Shown: one piece after another, positions 8,468 to 17,564 of the stretch
Layout of the letters: every line of letters starts with the position of its first letter
How positions within the stretch are numbered: position 1 is the first letter of the stretch
DNA from: Streptomyces glomeratus
Lineage (GTDB): Bacteria > Actinomycetota > Actinomycetes > Streptomycetales > Streptomycetaceae
Direction of reading: 5' to 3'
Length of the DNA stretch: 64,000 nucleotides
Assembly: GCF_021462825.1 (NCBI RefSeq)
Contig: NZ_JAKEEB010000005.1
Span: 64,501 to 128,500, forward strand
Position numbers and translations under genes: made by a program
The notes under the pieces: generated by a model
Seen by the model: the letters and a program-made list of their open reading frames with translations, nothing else
The model's database searches: none
Told to the model about the DNA's origin: nothing

Positions 8468-10051
8468 GTGACCGTGACGGAGACTGCGGTGGTGCCGGTG
8501 GAAGGCGAGCCGGAGGGGAGCACGGGAGCGGAGGAGCAGCGCCCGGCGCGTGAAGGGGTTTTTGCAACCCGGGGAACGCGCTCGGCGCATGACGGCATTC
8601 TGCGCCGGCAATCGGCGCGCGAATCCGCGGCGCGCACCTACGCGCGCGCCCTCCCGATCGTTCCCGTGCGGGCCCGCGGGCTCACCATCGAGGGCGCCGA
8701 CGGGCGCCGCTACCTCGACTGCCTCTCCGGTGCGGGCACTTTGGCCCTGGGACACAACCACCCCGTCGTCCTGGAGGCCATCCGCAAGGTCCTCGACTCC
8801 GGGGCGCCGCTGCATGTGCTGGACCTGGCCACGCCGGTCAAGGACGCCTTCACCAGCGAGCTGTTCCGCACGCTGCCGCCGGCTTTCGCCGAACGCGCGA
8901 GGGTGCAGTTCTGCGGTCCGGCCGGGACGGACGCCGTGGAGGCCGCGCTCAAACTGGTGCGCATCGCCACCGGCCGCAGCGGGATCCTCGCCTTCACCGG
9001 GGCGTACCACGGGATGACCGCCGGAGCTCTCGAGGCGTCCGGGGGCGCGACCGACGTACGGGTGACGCGCCTGCCGTATCCGCACGACTACCGCTGCCCG
9101 TTCGGCGTCGGCGGGGAGCGCGGCGCCGAACTCGCGGCCCGCTGGAGCGAGTCGGTCCTCGACGATGCCAAGTCGGGTGTCCCGCTGCCCGCGGGGATGA
9201 TCCTGGAACCCGTCCAGGGCGAGGGTGGGGTCAATCCCGCGCCGGATTCCTGGATGCGCCGTATGCGGCAGATCACCGAGACCCGGTCGATCCCGTTGAT
9301 CGCGGACGAGGTGCAGACGGGCGTGGGGCGCACCGGGCGGTTCTGGGCGGTCGAGCACAGCGGGGTGGTCCCCGACGTGATGGTGCTGTCCAAGGCGATC
9401 GGCGGCAGTCTGCCGCTCGCCGTCGTCGTCTACCGCGACGACCTCGACGTGTGGCCACCCGGTGCGCACGCCGGCACGTTCCGTGGCAACCAGCTCGCCA
9501 TGGCCGCCGGCACGGCCACCCTCGCCTACGTCCGGGAGAACCGCCTCGCCGAACGCGCCGCCTCGCTCGGCACTCGTATGCTCGCCCAACTCGGCTCACT
9601 GGCAGACGAGTTCCCGTGCATCGGACACGTACGCGGCCGGGGGCTGATGATCGGTGTCGAACTGGTCGACCCCGAGTCCGCACCCGAACCGGCGCTGTCC
9701 GACCCCCCGGGCGCCGCTTCCGGGGGTGCCGATTCCGGCGGCGCTTCGTCCGTGGGCGCCGATTCGGGCGGCGCTTCGTCCGTGGGCGCCGATTCGGGCG
9801 GCGCCTCGTCCTCGGTCGCCGATTCCGCGCATGCCGGGCCTCGGCCCGCGGCCCCCTTGCTGGCGGCGGCCGTCCAGCGGGAATGCCTGCGGCGCGGGCT
9901 GATCGTCGAGCTGGGCGGGCGGCATTCGAGCGTGGTGCGGCTGCTCCCACCCCTGACGATCAGCGACGAGCAGACGAGCGCGGTCCTGGACCGGCTCGCC
10001 GACGCGGTGGCGGCGGTCGCCCGTGAACCCCTCCGCGCCCTCCGGCCCTGA
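8468..10051 (+). CDS. Class III PLP aminotransferase, diaminobutyrate-2-oxoglutarate type (siderophore locus)
   Basis: A 527-residue class III aminotransferase. The PLP lysine lies in VLSKAIGGSLP, the cofactor Asp in IADEVQTGVGR, and GPAGTDAVEAALKL binds phosphate. The closest known role is L-2,4-diaminobutyrate:2-oxoglutarate aminotransferase (EctB/RhbA type), which makes diaminobutyrate from aspartate semialdehyde. That amine building block fits the siderophore synthetase gene immediately downstream. GTG 8468 is chosen because GGGAGGA precedes it. A Ser/Gly/Ala-rich insert (about residues 415-455) encoded by a 30-bp tandem repeat interrupts the usual fold between the large and small domains. 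It may instead use another amino donor or acceptor. Confidence 0.8.
   Translation: MTVTETAVVPVEGEPEGSTGAEEQRPAREGVFATRGTRSAHDGILRRQSARESAARTYARALPIVPVRARGLTIEGADGRRYLDCLSGAGTLALGHNHPVVLEAIRKVLDSGAPLHVLDLATPVKDAFTSELFRTLPPAFAERARVQFCGPAGTDAVEAALKLVRIATGRSGILAFTGAYHGMTAGALEASGGATDVRVTRLPYPHDYRCPFGVGGERGAELAARWSESVLDDAKSGVPLPAGMILEPVQGEGGVNPAPDSWMRRMRQITETRSIPLIADEVQTGVGRTGRFWAVEHSGVVPDVMVLSKAIGGSLPLAVVVYRDDLDVWPPGAHAGTFRGNQLAMAAGTATLAYVRENRLAERAASLGTRMLAQLGSLADEFPCIGHVRGRGLMIGVELVDPESAPEPALSDPPGAASGGADSGGASSVGADSGGASSVGADSGGASSSVADSAHAGPRPAAPLLAAAVQRECLRRGLIVELGGRHSSVVRLLPPLTISDEQTSAVLDRLADAVAAVAREPLRALRP
9721..9826 (+). repeat. 30-bp in-frame tandem repeat inside the aminotransferase gene
   Basis: Three full copies (9721-9750, 9751-9780, 9781-9810) and a partial copy of a 30-bp unit containing GCCGATTCGGGCGGCGC. 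Each unit encodes ten residues around GADSGGASS. The last two full copies differ by only a base or two, pointing to recent expansion by slippage. Confidence 0.9.
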
Positions 10052-10199
10052 GCCCGCGCGCCCCTCCACCGGAACCGGCACTCCGGCGGTCACGACTCCT
10101 CACCCGGCCCACCCACCGCGCACGCCCTGTGCCCCACGCCCCTCACCCTTCGCCCTCGTCCTTCGCCCCACGGGCTCGAACGACCTCCGAGGAACGCCC

Positions 10200-12158
10200 T
10201 TGAACGTCACGCCCACGTCCGACGGCGGCCCGCCGTCCCCCGAGCCGGAGACCGACCGCACGGAGACCGCCGTGCCCGCACCGGCACCGGGCACCATCCC
10301 CAGACAGACGTCGGCGGTTCCCGAACCCGGCGGCACCCCGGACCCACTGGAGCACCCCGACCCGCACACGGCGGCCCAGGCCGCGACCGTCGAGAACCTG
10401 CTGCGCTGCTGGGTGCGCGAGACAGGCCTCGCCGCTCCCGCCGATGCCGTCCTGCGCATCCCGCTCCCCGCCAGCGGTGCGGCACTGCTCGTCCCGGTCC
10501 GCTACTGGTCCGCGACCGGATGGCACCGCTTCGGCCCACCGCGCCTGGCGGGCGCGCCGGGGTGGGCCCCGCCCGTGGACGCGGTGACCGTGGCGGCACT
10601 GCTGGGACGGGAGACGGCCGGAACCGCGCCCTCCATCACACCGCCATCGGCACCGGGGCCGGCTCAAGCCGCCGGCGCGGCGCGTACGCAGGGCTCCGCG
10701 CCGAGCCATGTCGCCGACCTGGTGCGCCGTGTCGCCGACTCCACGCACCGCACCGCCACCTTCCTCGCGGAGCGCCGTACGCGCCCGGCGGGCACGGCCG
10801 ACGTCTTCCTCTCCGCGGAGCAGGCACTGCTGCTCGGGCACCCCCTGCACCCCACGGCCAAGAGCCGCGAGGGGCTCTCCGACACCGAGGACCGGCTCTA
10901 CTCGCCCGAACGGCGCGGCAGTTTCCCGCTGCACTGGTTCGCGGTCGCCCCCTCCGTACTCGCCGCCGACTCGGCGTGGACGGAGCGCGGACGGCCCGTG
11001 CCCGCCGCCCGGCTGACCCAAGGACTCGCCGGTCCGGCGCTTCCCCTGCCCGACGGCTTCGCCGCGCTACCGCTGCACCCCTGGCAGGCGCGCGAGACCC
11101 GGCACCGACCGGCGGTCGGAGCCCTCCTGGACGCCGGACTGCTCCGGGATCTCGGCCCGCACGGCGAAAGCTGGCACCCCACCTCCTCCGTCCGTACCGT
11201 CTACCGCTCGGGCGCCCCCGCGATGCTCAAGCTGTCGCTGGGCCTGCGCATCACCAACTCCCGCCGCGAGAACCTCCGCAAGGAACTCCACCGGGGCGTC
11301 GAGGTGCACCGCCTGCTGCGCAGCGGCCTCGGCAGGCAGTGGCAGTCGGCCCACCCCGGCTTCGGCATCGTCCGCGACCCCGCCTGGCTCGCCGTCGACG
11401 ACCCGGACGGCAACCCCGTGAGCGGCCTGGACGTGGTGATCCGCCACAACCCGTTCACCCCGACGGACAACGCGTCGTGCATCGCCGCACTCGTCGCCCC
11501 CGGCTGCCGAGCCCGGATCGCCGAACAGCAGCGCCCCGCGCCGTCCCGGCTCGCGGAGATCATCACGCGCCTCGCCGGGCGTACCGGTCGCCCGCTCGGT
11601 GCCGTCGCCACCGAGTGGTTCCTGCGCTACCTCGCACAGGTGGTGCGCCCGGTCCTCTGGCTGGACGGCGAGGCCGGCATCGCTCTCGAGGCGCACCAGC
11701 AGAACACCGTGCTCCTGCTGGACCCCGAGGGCTGGCCCGCGGGCGGCCGCTACCGGGACAACCAGGGCTACTACTTCCGCGAGTCCCGCCGCGGCGAACT
11801 CCACTCCCGGCTGCCGGGCATCGGCGAGCACAGCGACACCTTCGTCTCCGACGAGGTGACCGACGAACGCTTCGCCTACTACCTCGGCATCAACAACGTG
11901 CTCGGGCTCATCGGCGCGTTCGGCTCGCAGCGTCTCGTCCACGAGGCGCTGTTGCTCGCCGCGTTCCGCCGCTTCCTCACCGAGGCGGCCACCGGCCCCG
12001 GGCGGCTGCGCACATCCCTGCCCGCCCGCCTGCTCGACTCACCCGTCCTGCGCTGCAAGGCCAACCTGCTGACCCGGCTGCACGGCCTCGACGAACTCGT
12101 CGGCCCGGTGGACACCCAGTCCGTCTACGTCACCATCGCCAACCCCCTTCATCCCTGA
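10200..12158 (+). CDS. IucA/IucC-family NRPS-independent siderophore (NIS) synthetase
   Basis: NIS synthetases join a carboxylate (usually citrate or a derivative) to an amine or alcohol through an acyl-adenylate. Family signatures are present in order: LLGHPLHPTAKSREG, LPLHPWQ, TSSVRTVYR, KLSLGLRITNSRREN, EAHQQNTVLLL and RDNQGYYF. The start is uncertain. TTG 10200 has GAGGAA six bases upstream and gives 652 residues, near the family length. GTG 10023 is also in frame, overlaps the aminotransferase by 29 bp and would add 59 Pro/Thr-rich residues but lacks a Shine-Dalgarno. The gene lies between an amine-forming aminotransferase and an acyltransferase, supporting a small hydroxamate- or carboxylate-type siderophore. 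The product is not identifiable. Confidence 0.88.
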   Translation: MNVTPTSDGGPPSPEPETDRTETAVPAPAPGTIPRQTSAVPEPGGTPDPLEHPDPHTAAQAATVENLLRCWVRETGLAAPADAVLRIPLPASGAALLVPVRYWSATGWHRFGPPRLAGAPGWAPPVDAVTVAALLGRETAGTAPSITPPSAPGPAQAAGAARTQGSAPSHVADLVRRVADSTHRTATFLAERRTRPAGTADVFLSAEQALLLGHPLHPTAKSREGLSDTEDRLYSPERRGSFPLHWFAVAPSVLAADSAWTERGRPVPAARLTQGLAGPALPLPDGFAALPLHPWQARETRHRPAVGALLDAGLLRDLGPHGESWHPTSSVRTVYRSGAPAMLKLSLGLRITNSRRENLRKELHRGVEVHRLLRSGLGRQWQSAHPGFGIVRDPAWLAVDDPDGNPVSGLDVVIRHNPFTPTDNASCIAALVAPGCRARIAEQQRPAPSRLAEIITRLAGRTGRPLGAVATEWFLRYLAQVVRPVLWLDGEAGIALEAHQQNTVLLLDPEGWPAGGRYRDNQGYYFRESRRGELHSRLPGIGEHSDTFVSDEVTDERFAYYLGINNVLGLIGAFGSQRLVHEALLLAAFRRFLTEAATGPGRLRTSLPARLLDSPVLRCKANLLTRLHGLDELVGPVDTQSVYVTIANPLHP

Positions 12159-12196
12159 GGAACCTGCCCACCCCGTCGTCTGAGAGGAGCGTCGTC

Positions 12197-13075
12197 CTGT
12201 CTGCCACCGATGCCGGCACCGACGCCGGCACCGCCTCCGCACCCAGGAGGTCCCACACCGGCACGGACCCCGTGTCCCGCGGCGAAGCCGTCCCCGTCCC
12301 CGGCCCGGGTCCCGGTCCGGGGCCCGACTGCGAGGACACCCTCGACCTCCGGCTGCCCGAGGGGTTCCTGGCGCTGTGCGCGGAGGAGGAGGCGACCCGC
12401 AGCGGGACGACGAGACCCATGCCGGCCGGGGACCCGGACGGGGTGGCCACTCCAGCCACCGCACCCAGCGCACCCCCCGTCCGTCCCGCCGTCCCGCAGG
12501 ACGACGACCTCCTCGGACACCTCGCCGACTGGGATCCGGTCACCACCCCCGCGGGCGCCTTCCATCTCGTCCCCGTCCAGCTCGATCGCGACCTCCCGCT
12601 TGTCGCCCGCTGGATGAACGACCCCACCGCCGCAGTGTTCTGGGAGCTGGCCGGAGACGAGGCGGTGACCGAGCGGCACCTGCGCGCCCAGCTCGACGGT
12701 GACGGACGCAGCGTGCCCTGCCTGGGCGTGCTGGACGGCACCCCGATGAGCTACTGGGAGATCTACCGCGCCGACCTCGATCCTCTGGCCCGCCACTACC
12801 CCGCCCGTCCCCACGACACCGGGATCCACCTCCTCATCGGCGAGGTCTCCGCCCGGGGGCGCGGCCTCGGCTCTACCCTCCTGCGCGCCGTCGCCGATCT
12901 CGTCCTCGACCGGCGCCCCGTCTGTGCCCGTGTCGTCGCCGAACCCGACCTTCGCAACACCCCCTCCATCGCGGCCTTCCTGAGCGCCGGCTTCCGGTTC
13001 TCCGCCGAGGTGCACCTGCCCGGAAAGCGGGCCGCCCTCATGGTCCGGGAACGGCTCCTGCGCCGTCTGCTGTAG
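12197..13075 (+). CDS. IucB/RhbD-like GNAT acyltransferase (siderophore locus)
   Basis: The C-terminal ~180 residues form an Acetyltransf_8-type GNAT domain: RWMNDPTAAVFWELAG, GTPMSYWEIYRADLD, GIHLLIGEVSARGRGLGS (acetyl-CoA loop) and VAEPDLRNTPSI. Such enzymes acylate hydroxylysine-type amines or hydroxamates in aerobactin and rhizobactin synthesis. The first ~100 residues are Gly/Pro/Thr-rich and look disordered. The start is unusual: no ATG or GTG has a Shine-Dalgarno, but CTG 12197 lies seven bases after GAGAGGAG. GTG 12272 is the next option. It lies 38 bp after the synthetase stop (taking the CTG start), probably in the same operon. No monooxygenase or decarboxylase is nearby. Confidence 0.8.
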   Translation: MSATDAGTDAGTASAPRRSHTGTDPVSRGEAVPVPGPGPGPGPDCEDTLDLRLPEGFLALCAEEEATRSGTTRPMPAGDPDGVATPATAPSAPPVRPAVPQDDDLLGHLADWDPVTTPAGAFHLVPVQLDRDLPLVARWMNDPTAAVFWELAGDEAVTERHLRAQLDGDGRSVPCLGVLDGTPMSYWEIYRADLDPLARHYPARPHDTGIHLLIGEVSARGRGLGSTLLRAVADLVLDRRPVCARVVAEPDLRNTPSIAAFLSAGFRFSAEVHLPGKRAALMVRERLLRRLL

Positions 13076-13291
13076 TTCCATCACTGTGCGTAACGAAGCT
13101 TGCTCCGTGTGAGTTCCGAGCCGAGGAGCCCTCGTGCCGAATCCGTCCGCCCGCCCTGCTCGGACCGGCCGGTGCACTTGTCCTCGCCACCCCGCGGAAC
13201 CCTCCCCGCCCCCCGCACCACCCGCGGACGCCTCGTGCGCCGCGGCCTTGACCCCCCTGTTGTCGGTGCGGGGTCGTAGGGTGGTCGAGCT

Positions 13292-15265
13292 ATGACGAAG
13301 CCCTCACTCCCCGAACTCCTGCATGCAGCCGTCACAGCCGTCGGCGGCACGGAGCGCCCCGGCCAGGTGACGATGGCCGAAGCCGTCGCGGAGGCCATCG
13401 ACGACGGCACCCATCTGCTGGTCCAGGCCGGCACCGGTACCGGCAAGTCGCTGGGCTATCTGGTGCCCGCGCTCGCGCACGGGGAGCCCGTCGTGGTGGC
13501 CACCGCCACGCTGGCGCTGCAGCGTCAGCTCGTCGAGCGGGACCTGCCACGCACGGTGGAGGCACTGCATCCGCTGCTGCGCCGCCGGCCGGAGTTCGCG
13601 ATGCTCAAGGGGCGTTCGAACTACCTGTGCCTGCACCGTCTGCACGAGGGCATGCCCCAGGACGAGGAGGACGGCCTCTTCGACCAGTTCGAAGCCGCCG
13701 CGCCCAGCAGCAAGCTGGGCCAGGACCTGCTGCGGCTGCGCGACTGGTCGCAGGAGACGGAGAGCGGCGACCGTGACGACCTCACCCCCGGAGTCTCCGA
13801 CCGCGCCTGGGCCCAGGTGTCGGTGTCGTCCCGGGAGTGCCTGGGGGCTTCGAAATGCGCCTACGGCGCCGAGTGCTTCGCCGAGATGGCCCGCGAGCGT
13901 GCCAAGCTCGCCGAGGTCGTCGTCACCAACCACGCGCTGCTCGCGATCGACGCCATCGAGGGCGCGCCGGTCCTTCCGCAGCACGAGGTGCTGATCGTCG
14001 ACGAGGCCCACGAGCTGGTCTCCCGGGTCACGGGGGTCGCCACCGGTGAGCTCACTCCCGGACAGGTCGACCGCGCGGTGCGCCGCGCCGCCAAGCTCGT
14101 CGACGAGAAGGCCGCGGACCGGCTCCAGACGGCGGCCGAGGGCTTCGAGCGGCTGATGGAACTGGCGCTGCCGGGGCGCCTGGAGGAGATCCCGGAGGAC
14201 CTCGGATACGTCCTCATGGCCTTGCGCGACGCGGCCCGTGCGGTGATCTCCGCACTCGGCACCACCCGGGACAGATCGGTCCAGGACGAAGACGCCGTCC
14301 GCAAGCAGGCGCTGGCCTCGGTGGAGACCGTGCACGACGTGGCGGAGCGGATCACCAACGGTTCGGAGTGGGACGTCGTCTGGTACGAGCGTCATGACCG
14401 CTTCGGCGCATCCCTGCGGGTCGCCCCGCTGAAGGTCTCGGGGCTGCTCAGGGAGAAGCTCTTCGCGGACCGCTCGGTGATCCTGGCCTCCGCCACGCTG
14501 AAGCTGGGCGGCGACTTCAACGGTGTGGGCGGGTCCCTGGGTCTCGCGCCCGAAGGTACGGAGGGGGAGGACCTGCCGAAGTGGAAGGGCATCGACGTCG
14601 GCTCCCCCTTCGACTATCCGAAGCAGGGCATCCTGTATGTCGCGAAGCATCTGGCCCGCCCCGCCCGGGACGGCGACCGCGCGGACATGCTGGACGAGCT
14701 GACGGAACTCGTCCGGGCGGCCGGCGGCCGCACACTGGGCCTTTTCTCGTCGATGCGGGCGGCCCAGAGCGCAGCCGAGGAGCTGCGCACCCGCATCCCC
14801 GAGTTCCCGATCCTCCTCCAGGGCGAGGAGACCCTCGGCGAGCTGATCAAGAACTTCGCGGCCGACCCGAAGACCTCCCTGTTCGGCACCCTCTCGCTCT
14901 GGCAGGGGGTCGATGTCCCCGGACCCAGCTGCCAGCTGGTCGTCATGGACAAGATCCCCTTCCCGCGCCCCGACGACCCGCTGATGAGCGCCCGCCAGAA
15001 GTCGGTGGAGGACGAAGGGGGCAACGGCTTCATGGCCGTGGCCGCGACGCACGCCGCGCTGCTGATGGCGCAGGGCGCCGGCCGGCTCGTACGGGCCTCC
15101 GGGGACCGTGGTGTGGTCGCGGTGCTGGACCCGAGGCTCGCCACGGCCCGCTACGGCAGCTATCTGAAGGCGTCACTTCCCGCCTTCTGGTACACGACGG
15201 ACCGTCATCAGGTGCGCAAGTCGCTGGCGGCCATCGACGCGGCGGCGAAGGCGGAGGGTGCGTGA
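13292..15265 (+). CDS. dinG: DinG-like ATP-dependent DNA helicase with Fe-S cluster motif
   Basis: A 657-residue superfamily 2 helicase of the XPD/DinG group. Walker A is GTGTGKS (about 47-53) and the DEAH box is VDEAHEL (about 236-242). Between them lie the cysteines of a likely 4Fe-4S cluster: one in NYLCLHRL, then CLGASKC and GAEC. Motifs V-VI are LWQGVDVPG and QGAGRLVR. These enzymes unwind damaged or structured DNA and R-loops. No Shine-Dalgarno is evident before ATG 13292. Although DinG is SOS-controlled in E. coli, I see no LexA-type palindrome in the 216 bp upstream. It converges on lexA. Confidence 0.88.
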   Translation: MTKPSLPELLHAAVTAVGGTERPGQVTMAEAVAEAIDDGTHLLVQAGTGTGKSLGYLVPALAHGEPVVVATATLALQRQLVERDLPRTVEALHPLLRRRPEFAMLKGRSNYLCLHRLHEGMPQDEEDGLFDQFEAAAPSSKLGQDLLRLRDWSQETESGDRDDLTPGVSDRAWAQVSVSSRECLGASKCAYGAECFAEMARERAKLAEVVVTNHALLAIDAIEGAPVLPQHEVLIVDEAHELVSRVTGVATGELTPGQVDRAVRRAAKLVDEKAADRLQTAAEGFERLMELALPGRLEEIPEDLGYVLMALRDAARAVISALGTTRDRSVQDEDAVRKQALASVETVHDVAERITNGSEWDVVWYERHDRFGASLRVAPLKVSGLLREKLFADRSVILASATLKLGGDFNGVGGSLGLAPEGTEGEDLPKWKGIDVGSPFDYPKQGILYVAKHLARPARDGDRADMLDELTELVRAAGGRTLGLFSSMRAAQSAAEELRTRIPEFPILLQGEETLGELIKNFAADPKTSLFGTLSLWQGVDVPGPSCQLVVMDKIPFPRPDDPLMSARQKSVEDEGGNGFMAVAATHAALLMAQGAGRLVRASGDRGVVAVLDPRLATARYGSYLKASLPAFWYTTDRHQVRKSLAAIDAAAKAEGA

Positions 15266-15271
15266 CCGACC

Positions 15272-15330
15272 GGGGCCGTGTCCGCGTGGGCCGGTCCGTT
15301 CCGGGGGCCGGTCGGCGCGGGCACGGCCCC
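15272..15330 (+). terminator. dinG terminator (long stem)
   Basis: Arms 15272-15286 and 15316-15330 (GGGGCCGTGTCCGCG versus CGCGGGCACGGCCCC) pair over 15 bp with one G-T wobble. The loop holds a further GGCCGG/CCGGTC pairing. It starts seven bases after the dinG stop. Confidence 0.7.
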
Positions 15331-15441
15331 TCGAGTCGGCGCGGGCCAGGCCCCTCGAACGTACGGCGGGACCCGTATGCGCCCCCCGTAAGGGACGGGG
15401 CCCGGCGCCTCGGACAACACAGGGCCCCGGAGGACACCACA

Positions 15442-15475
15442 GGGCCCCGGAACCGGCGCAGGGGTCCCGGGGCCC
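15442..15475 (-). terminator. lexA terminator
   Basis: GGGCCCCGG (15442-15450) and CCGGGGCCC (15467-15475) form a perfect 9-bp stem downstream of the minus-strand lexA stop. It could work on both strands, for dinG as well. Confidence 0.55.
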
Positions 15476-15516
15476 GGATCATGGGGGCGGCCGAAGGCCC
15501 GCCCGCCGCGACGGTG

Positions 15517-16296
15517 TCACACCCGCCGCAGCACCGCCACCACCTTGCCGAGGATCGTGGCTTCGTCGCCCGGGATGGGCTGGTAGGCGGAGTTGTGAGG
15601 GAGAAGCCATACATGGCCGTCCTCGCGCTTGAAGCGCTTGACCGTGGCCTCGCCGTCGAGCATCGCGGCGACGATGTCGCCGTTCTCGGCGACGGGCTGG
15701 CGACGGACCGTGACCCAGTCGCCGTCGCAGATCGCGGCCTCGATCATGGAGTCGCCGACGACCTTCAGAACGAAGAGCTCACCGTCGCCCACGAGCTGCC
15801 GGGGGAGCGGGAACACGTCCTCGACCGACTCCTCGGCGAGGATGGGCCCACCGGCGGCGATGCGGCCGACGAGCGGAACATAGGACGCGGCGGGCTTGCC
15901 CGCGGTGTCGGTGGGCTGCACGGAGGGCGACTGGTCGGAGCCGCGCACCTCGTATGCGCGCGGGCGGTGCGGGTCGCGGCGCAGGAAACCCTTGCGCTCC
16001 AGAGCCATCAGCTGATGCGCCACCGAGGAGGTGCTGGAGAGCCCCACGGCCTGGCCGATCTCCCGCATCGACGGTGGGTAGCCGCGCCGCTGCACAGAGT
16101 CCCGGATGACCTCGATCACCCGGCGCTGCCGGTCGGTCAGCCCGGAGCTGTCCGCCCGGATGCCTGGAGGTCGGCCTGGCAGGGACCGCTTGGGCCCCTC
16201 GTGGTTCGCGGCTTCGTTCATCGCATGCACCGGCTCGAGTCGGCCCTGGGAGCGGTCCTGGGCAGTGATGGTGGCACTGTCTGCGGTGGTGGTCAC
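15517..16296 (-). CDS. lexA: SOS repressor LexA
   Basis: A 259-residue LexA, with an N-terminal extension relative to E. coli LexA (202 residues), as is usual in Streptomyces. The winged HTH is around [20 protein letters not shown]. The self-cleavage site Ala-Gly is in GRIAAGGPI, the catalytic Ser in [11 protein letters not shown] and the Lys in ATVKRFKRE. RecA-stimulated autocleavage releases target promoters. The GTG start at 16296 is preceded by GAGAGGGG. A LexA box lies 60 bp upstream, showing autoregulation. It is convergent with dinG and divergent from nrdR. Confidence 0.97.
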   Translation of the reverse strand: MTTTADSATITAQDRSQGRLEPVHAMNEAANHEGPKRSLPGRPPGIRADSSGLTDRQRRVIEVIRDSVQRRGYPPSMREIGQAVGLSSTSSVAHQLMALERKGFLRRDPHRPRAYEVRGSDQSPSVQPTDTAGKPAASYVPLVGRIAAGGPILAEESVEDVFPLPRQLVGDGELFVLKVVGDSMIEAAICDGDWVTVRRQPVAENGDIVAAMLDGEATVKRFKREDGHVWLLPHNSAYQPIPGDEATILGKVVAVLRRV

Positions 16297-16356
16297 GTCG
16301 GCCCCTCTCGATGGTCTCCCGTGCAGAACAACGGTAGTTGCTTTCGAAAGGTTGCG

Positions 16357-16372
16357 CCAAACACACGTTCGA
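16357..16372. promoter_or_regulatory. LexA (SOS) box of lexA
   Basis: On the lexA strand it reads TCGAAC-GTGT-GTTTGG, matching the actinobacterial consensus TCGAAC-N4-GTTCGA at 10 of 12 defined positions. It lies 60 bp before the lexA start codon. Palindrome, spacing and position are all as expected for autorepression. Confidence 0.9.
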
Positions 16373-16695
16373 GTGAAAAACGGCGAATTACCTGACGTGA
16401 TCGGGTCTTCGGGTGTATGGCCGATGCCCGCTCCGCGGGTCCCCGCTCGGGCGAAGCCGGCGGCGAGAAGAGGCCGAAAGCGCTCGTTGCTGTACTCTTC
16501 ACCGCCGGGGTGAGGGCCTTGTGAGCCGCCGCGGCAGGTGCCTAGTCTGCCACCCCGCACCCCGCCGGCCGTGTACCGGCCTCCTCCTCCATGCGGCGTC
16601 CACCGTATCCGCGCAGTGGCCTGGTCCGGTATGGCCGCGCGGCATGTGCCAATCCATCCACGGTGGGCGTGTCGCCGCCATATGTGCGAGCCAAT

Positions 16696-16742
16696 CGCTA
16701 CATCTAGTGGTTGGATTGCCACAGTGGCCCAGAAGTTGTGGT
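16696..16742. promoter_or_regulatory. Paired NrdR boxes upstream of nrdRJ
   Basis: Two 16-bp elements ending in a shared T(A/T)GTGGT: CGCTACATCTAGTGGT (16696-16711) and one ending GTTGTGGT (16727-16742). Their ends are exactly 31 bp apart, about three helical turns. This is the tandem arrangement known for NrdR boxes, which have 15-16 bp between them. Left half-sites are degenerate. Confidence 0.65.
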
Positions 16743-16849
16743 CCCCCTGGTCTCCCCGTCTCGGGCGATCGCCTATGCTTGGGGCTGCTTCGAGGGGCCC
16801 ATGGGGCTCACGAGGTCAATGAGTCGTGCTGAAAAGGAGGGTTGGAGCC

Positions 16850-17413
16850 ATGCACTGCCCCTTCTGCAGGCACCCCGACAGCCGCGTCGTCGACAGTCGT
16901 ACGACCGACGACGGCACGTCCATCCGCAGGCGCCGCCAGTGCCCCGACTGCTCCCGTCGTTTCACGACCGTGGAGACGTGCTCGCTCATGGTGGTGAAGC
17001 GGTCCGGAGTCACCGAGCCCTTCAGCCGCACCAAGATCATCAATGGCGTGCGCAAGGCGTGCCAGGGGCGGCCTGTCACCGAGGACGCACTCGCCCAGCT
17101 CGGCCAGCGGGTCGAGGAGGCGGTGCGGGCCACCGGGAGCGCCGAGCTGACCACCCACGACGTGGGGCTGGCCATACTCGGCCCCTTGCAGGAGCTCGAC
17201 CTCGTCGCCTATCTGCGGTTCGCGTCCGTCTATCGGGCGTTCGACTCGCTGGAGGACTTCGAGGCCGCCATCACGGAACTCAGGGAGCAGCAGCGCGAGC
17301 ATCCCGCCGTGGACGACGACGACCACGAGAACGCTGTCGCGGAGCGCCGGGGAACCGACCGCGGGTCCGGAGGGACGGCCGACGTCCCCGTGCCCGCCAC
17401 TGCCGCCGACTGA
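16850..17413 (+). CDS. nrdR: Ribonucleotide reductase transcriptional repressor NrdR
   Basis: A 187-residue protein. An N-terminal zinc ribbon has MHCPFC and CPDC pairs (Cys3, Cys6, Cys31, Cys34), followed by an ATP-cone domain ([16 protein letters not shown] onward) that senses ATP/dATP. When dATP is bound it represses ribonucleotide reductase genes. It is slightly longer than usual (about 150 residues) through a charged C-terminal tail. ATG 16850 follows GGAGGGTTGGAG. It is co-directional with nrdJ 151 bp downstream, as in other Streptomyces nrdRJ operons. Confidence 0.97.
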   Translation: MHCPFCRHPDSRVVDSRTTDDGTSIRRRRQCPDCSRRFTTVETCSLMVVKRSGVTEPFSRTKIINGVRKACQGRPVTEDALAQLGQRVEEAVRATGSAELTTHDVGLAILGPLQELDLVAYLRFASVYRAFDSLEDFEAAITELREQQREHPAVDDDDHENAVAERRGTDRGSGGTADVPVPATAAD

Positions 17414-17564
17414 CGGGAGAGCCGGGGGGTACCGGCTCCGTCGGCGGCGCACACAGACCCGTCACGCGCGCCCGCGTACGACGCGCGTGACAAGCAGACA
17501 CAACACCGTGCCTTGGGAAGAAAAGGGCACGTCAGGGCGTTTTTGCCTGATACAGGGAGGCGGC

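Larger units (their letters stand above)
16297..16849. other. Divergent lexA-nrdR intergenic region (553 bp)
   Basis: No gene is seen. On the left it holds the lexA promoter and SOS box, on the right the two NrdR boxes and the nrdRJ promoter. TATGCT (16774-16779) is a possible -10 for nrdR. I found no conserved B12-riboswitch-like elements. Confidence 0.6.

Noticed and set aside
13076..13291. Searched for an SOS box ahead of dinG
   Set aside because: No GAAC-N4-GTTC-like palindrome is present, so LexA control of dinG is not supported here.
16297..16849. Considered a cobalamin riboswitch ahead of the B12-dependent nrdJ operon
   Set aside because: No B12-box-like conserved core or fitting long structured leader was recognised; NrdR boxes explain the regulation better.
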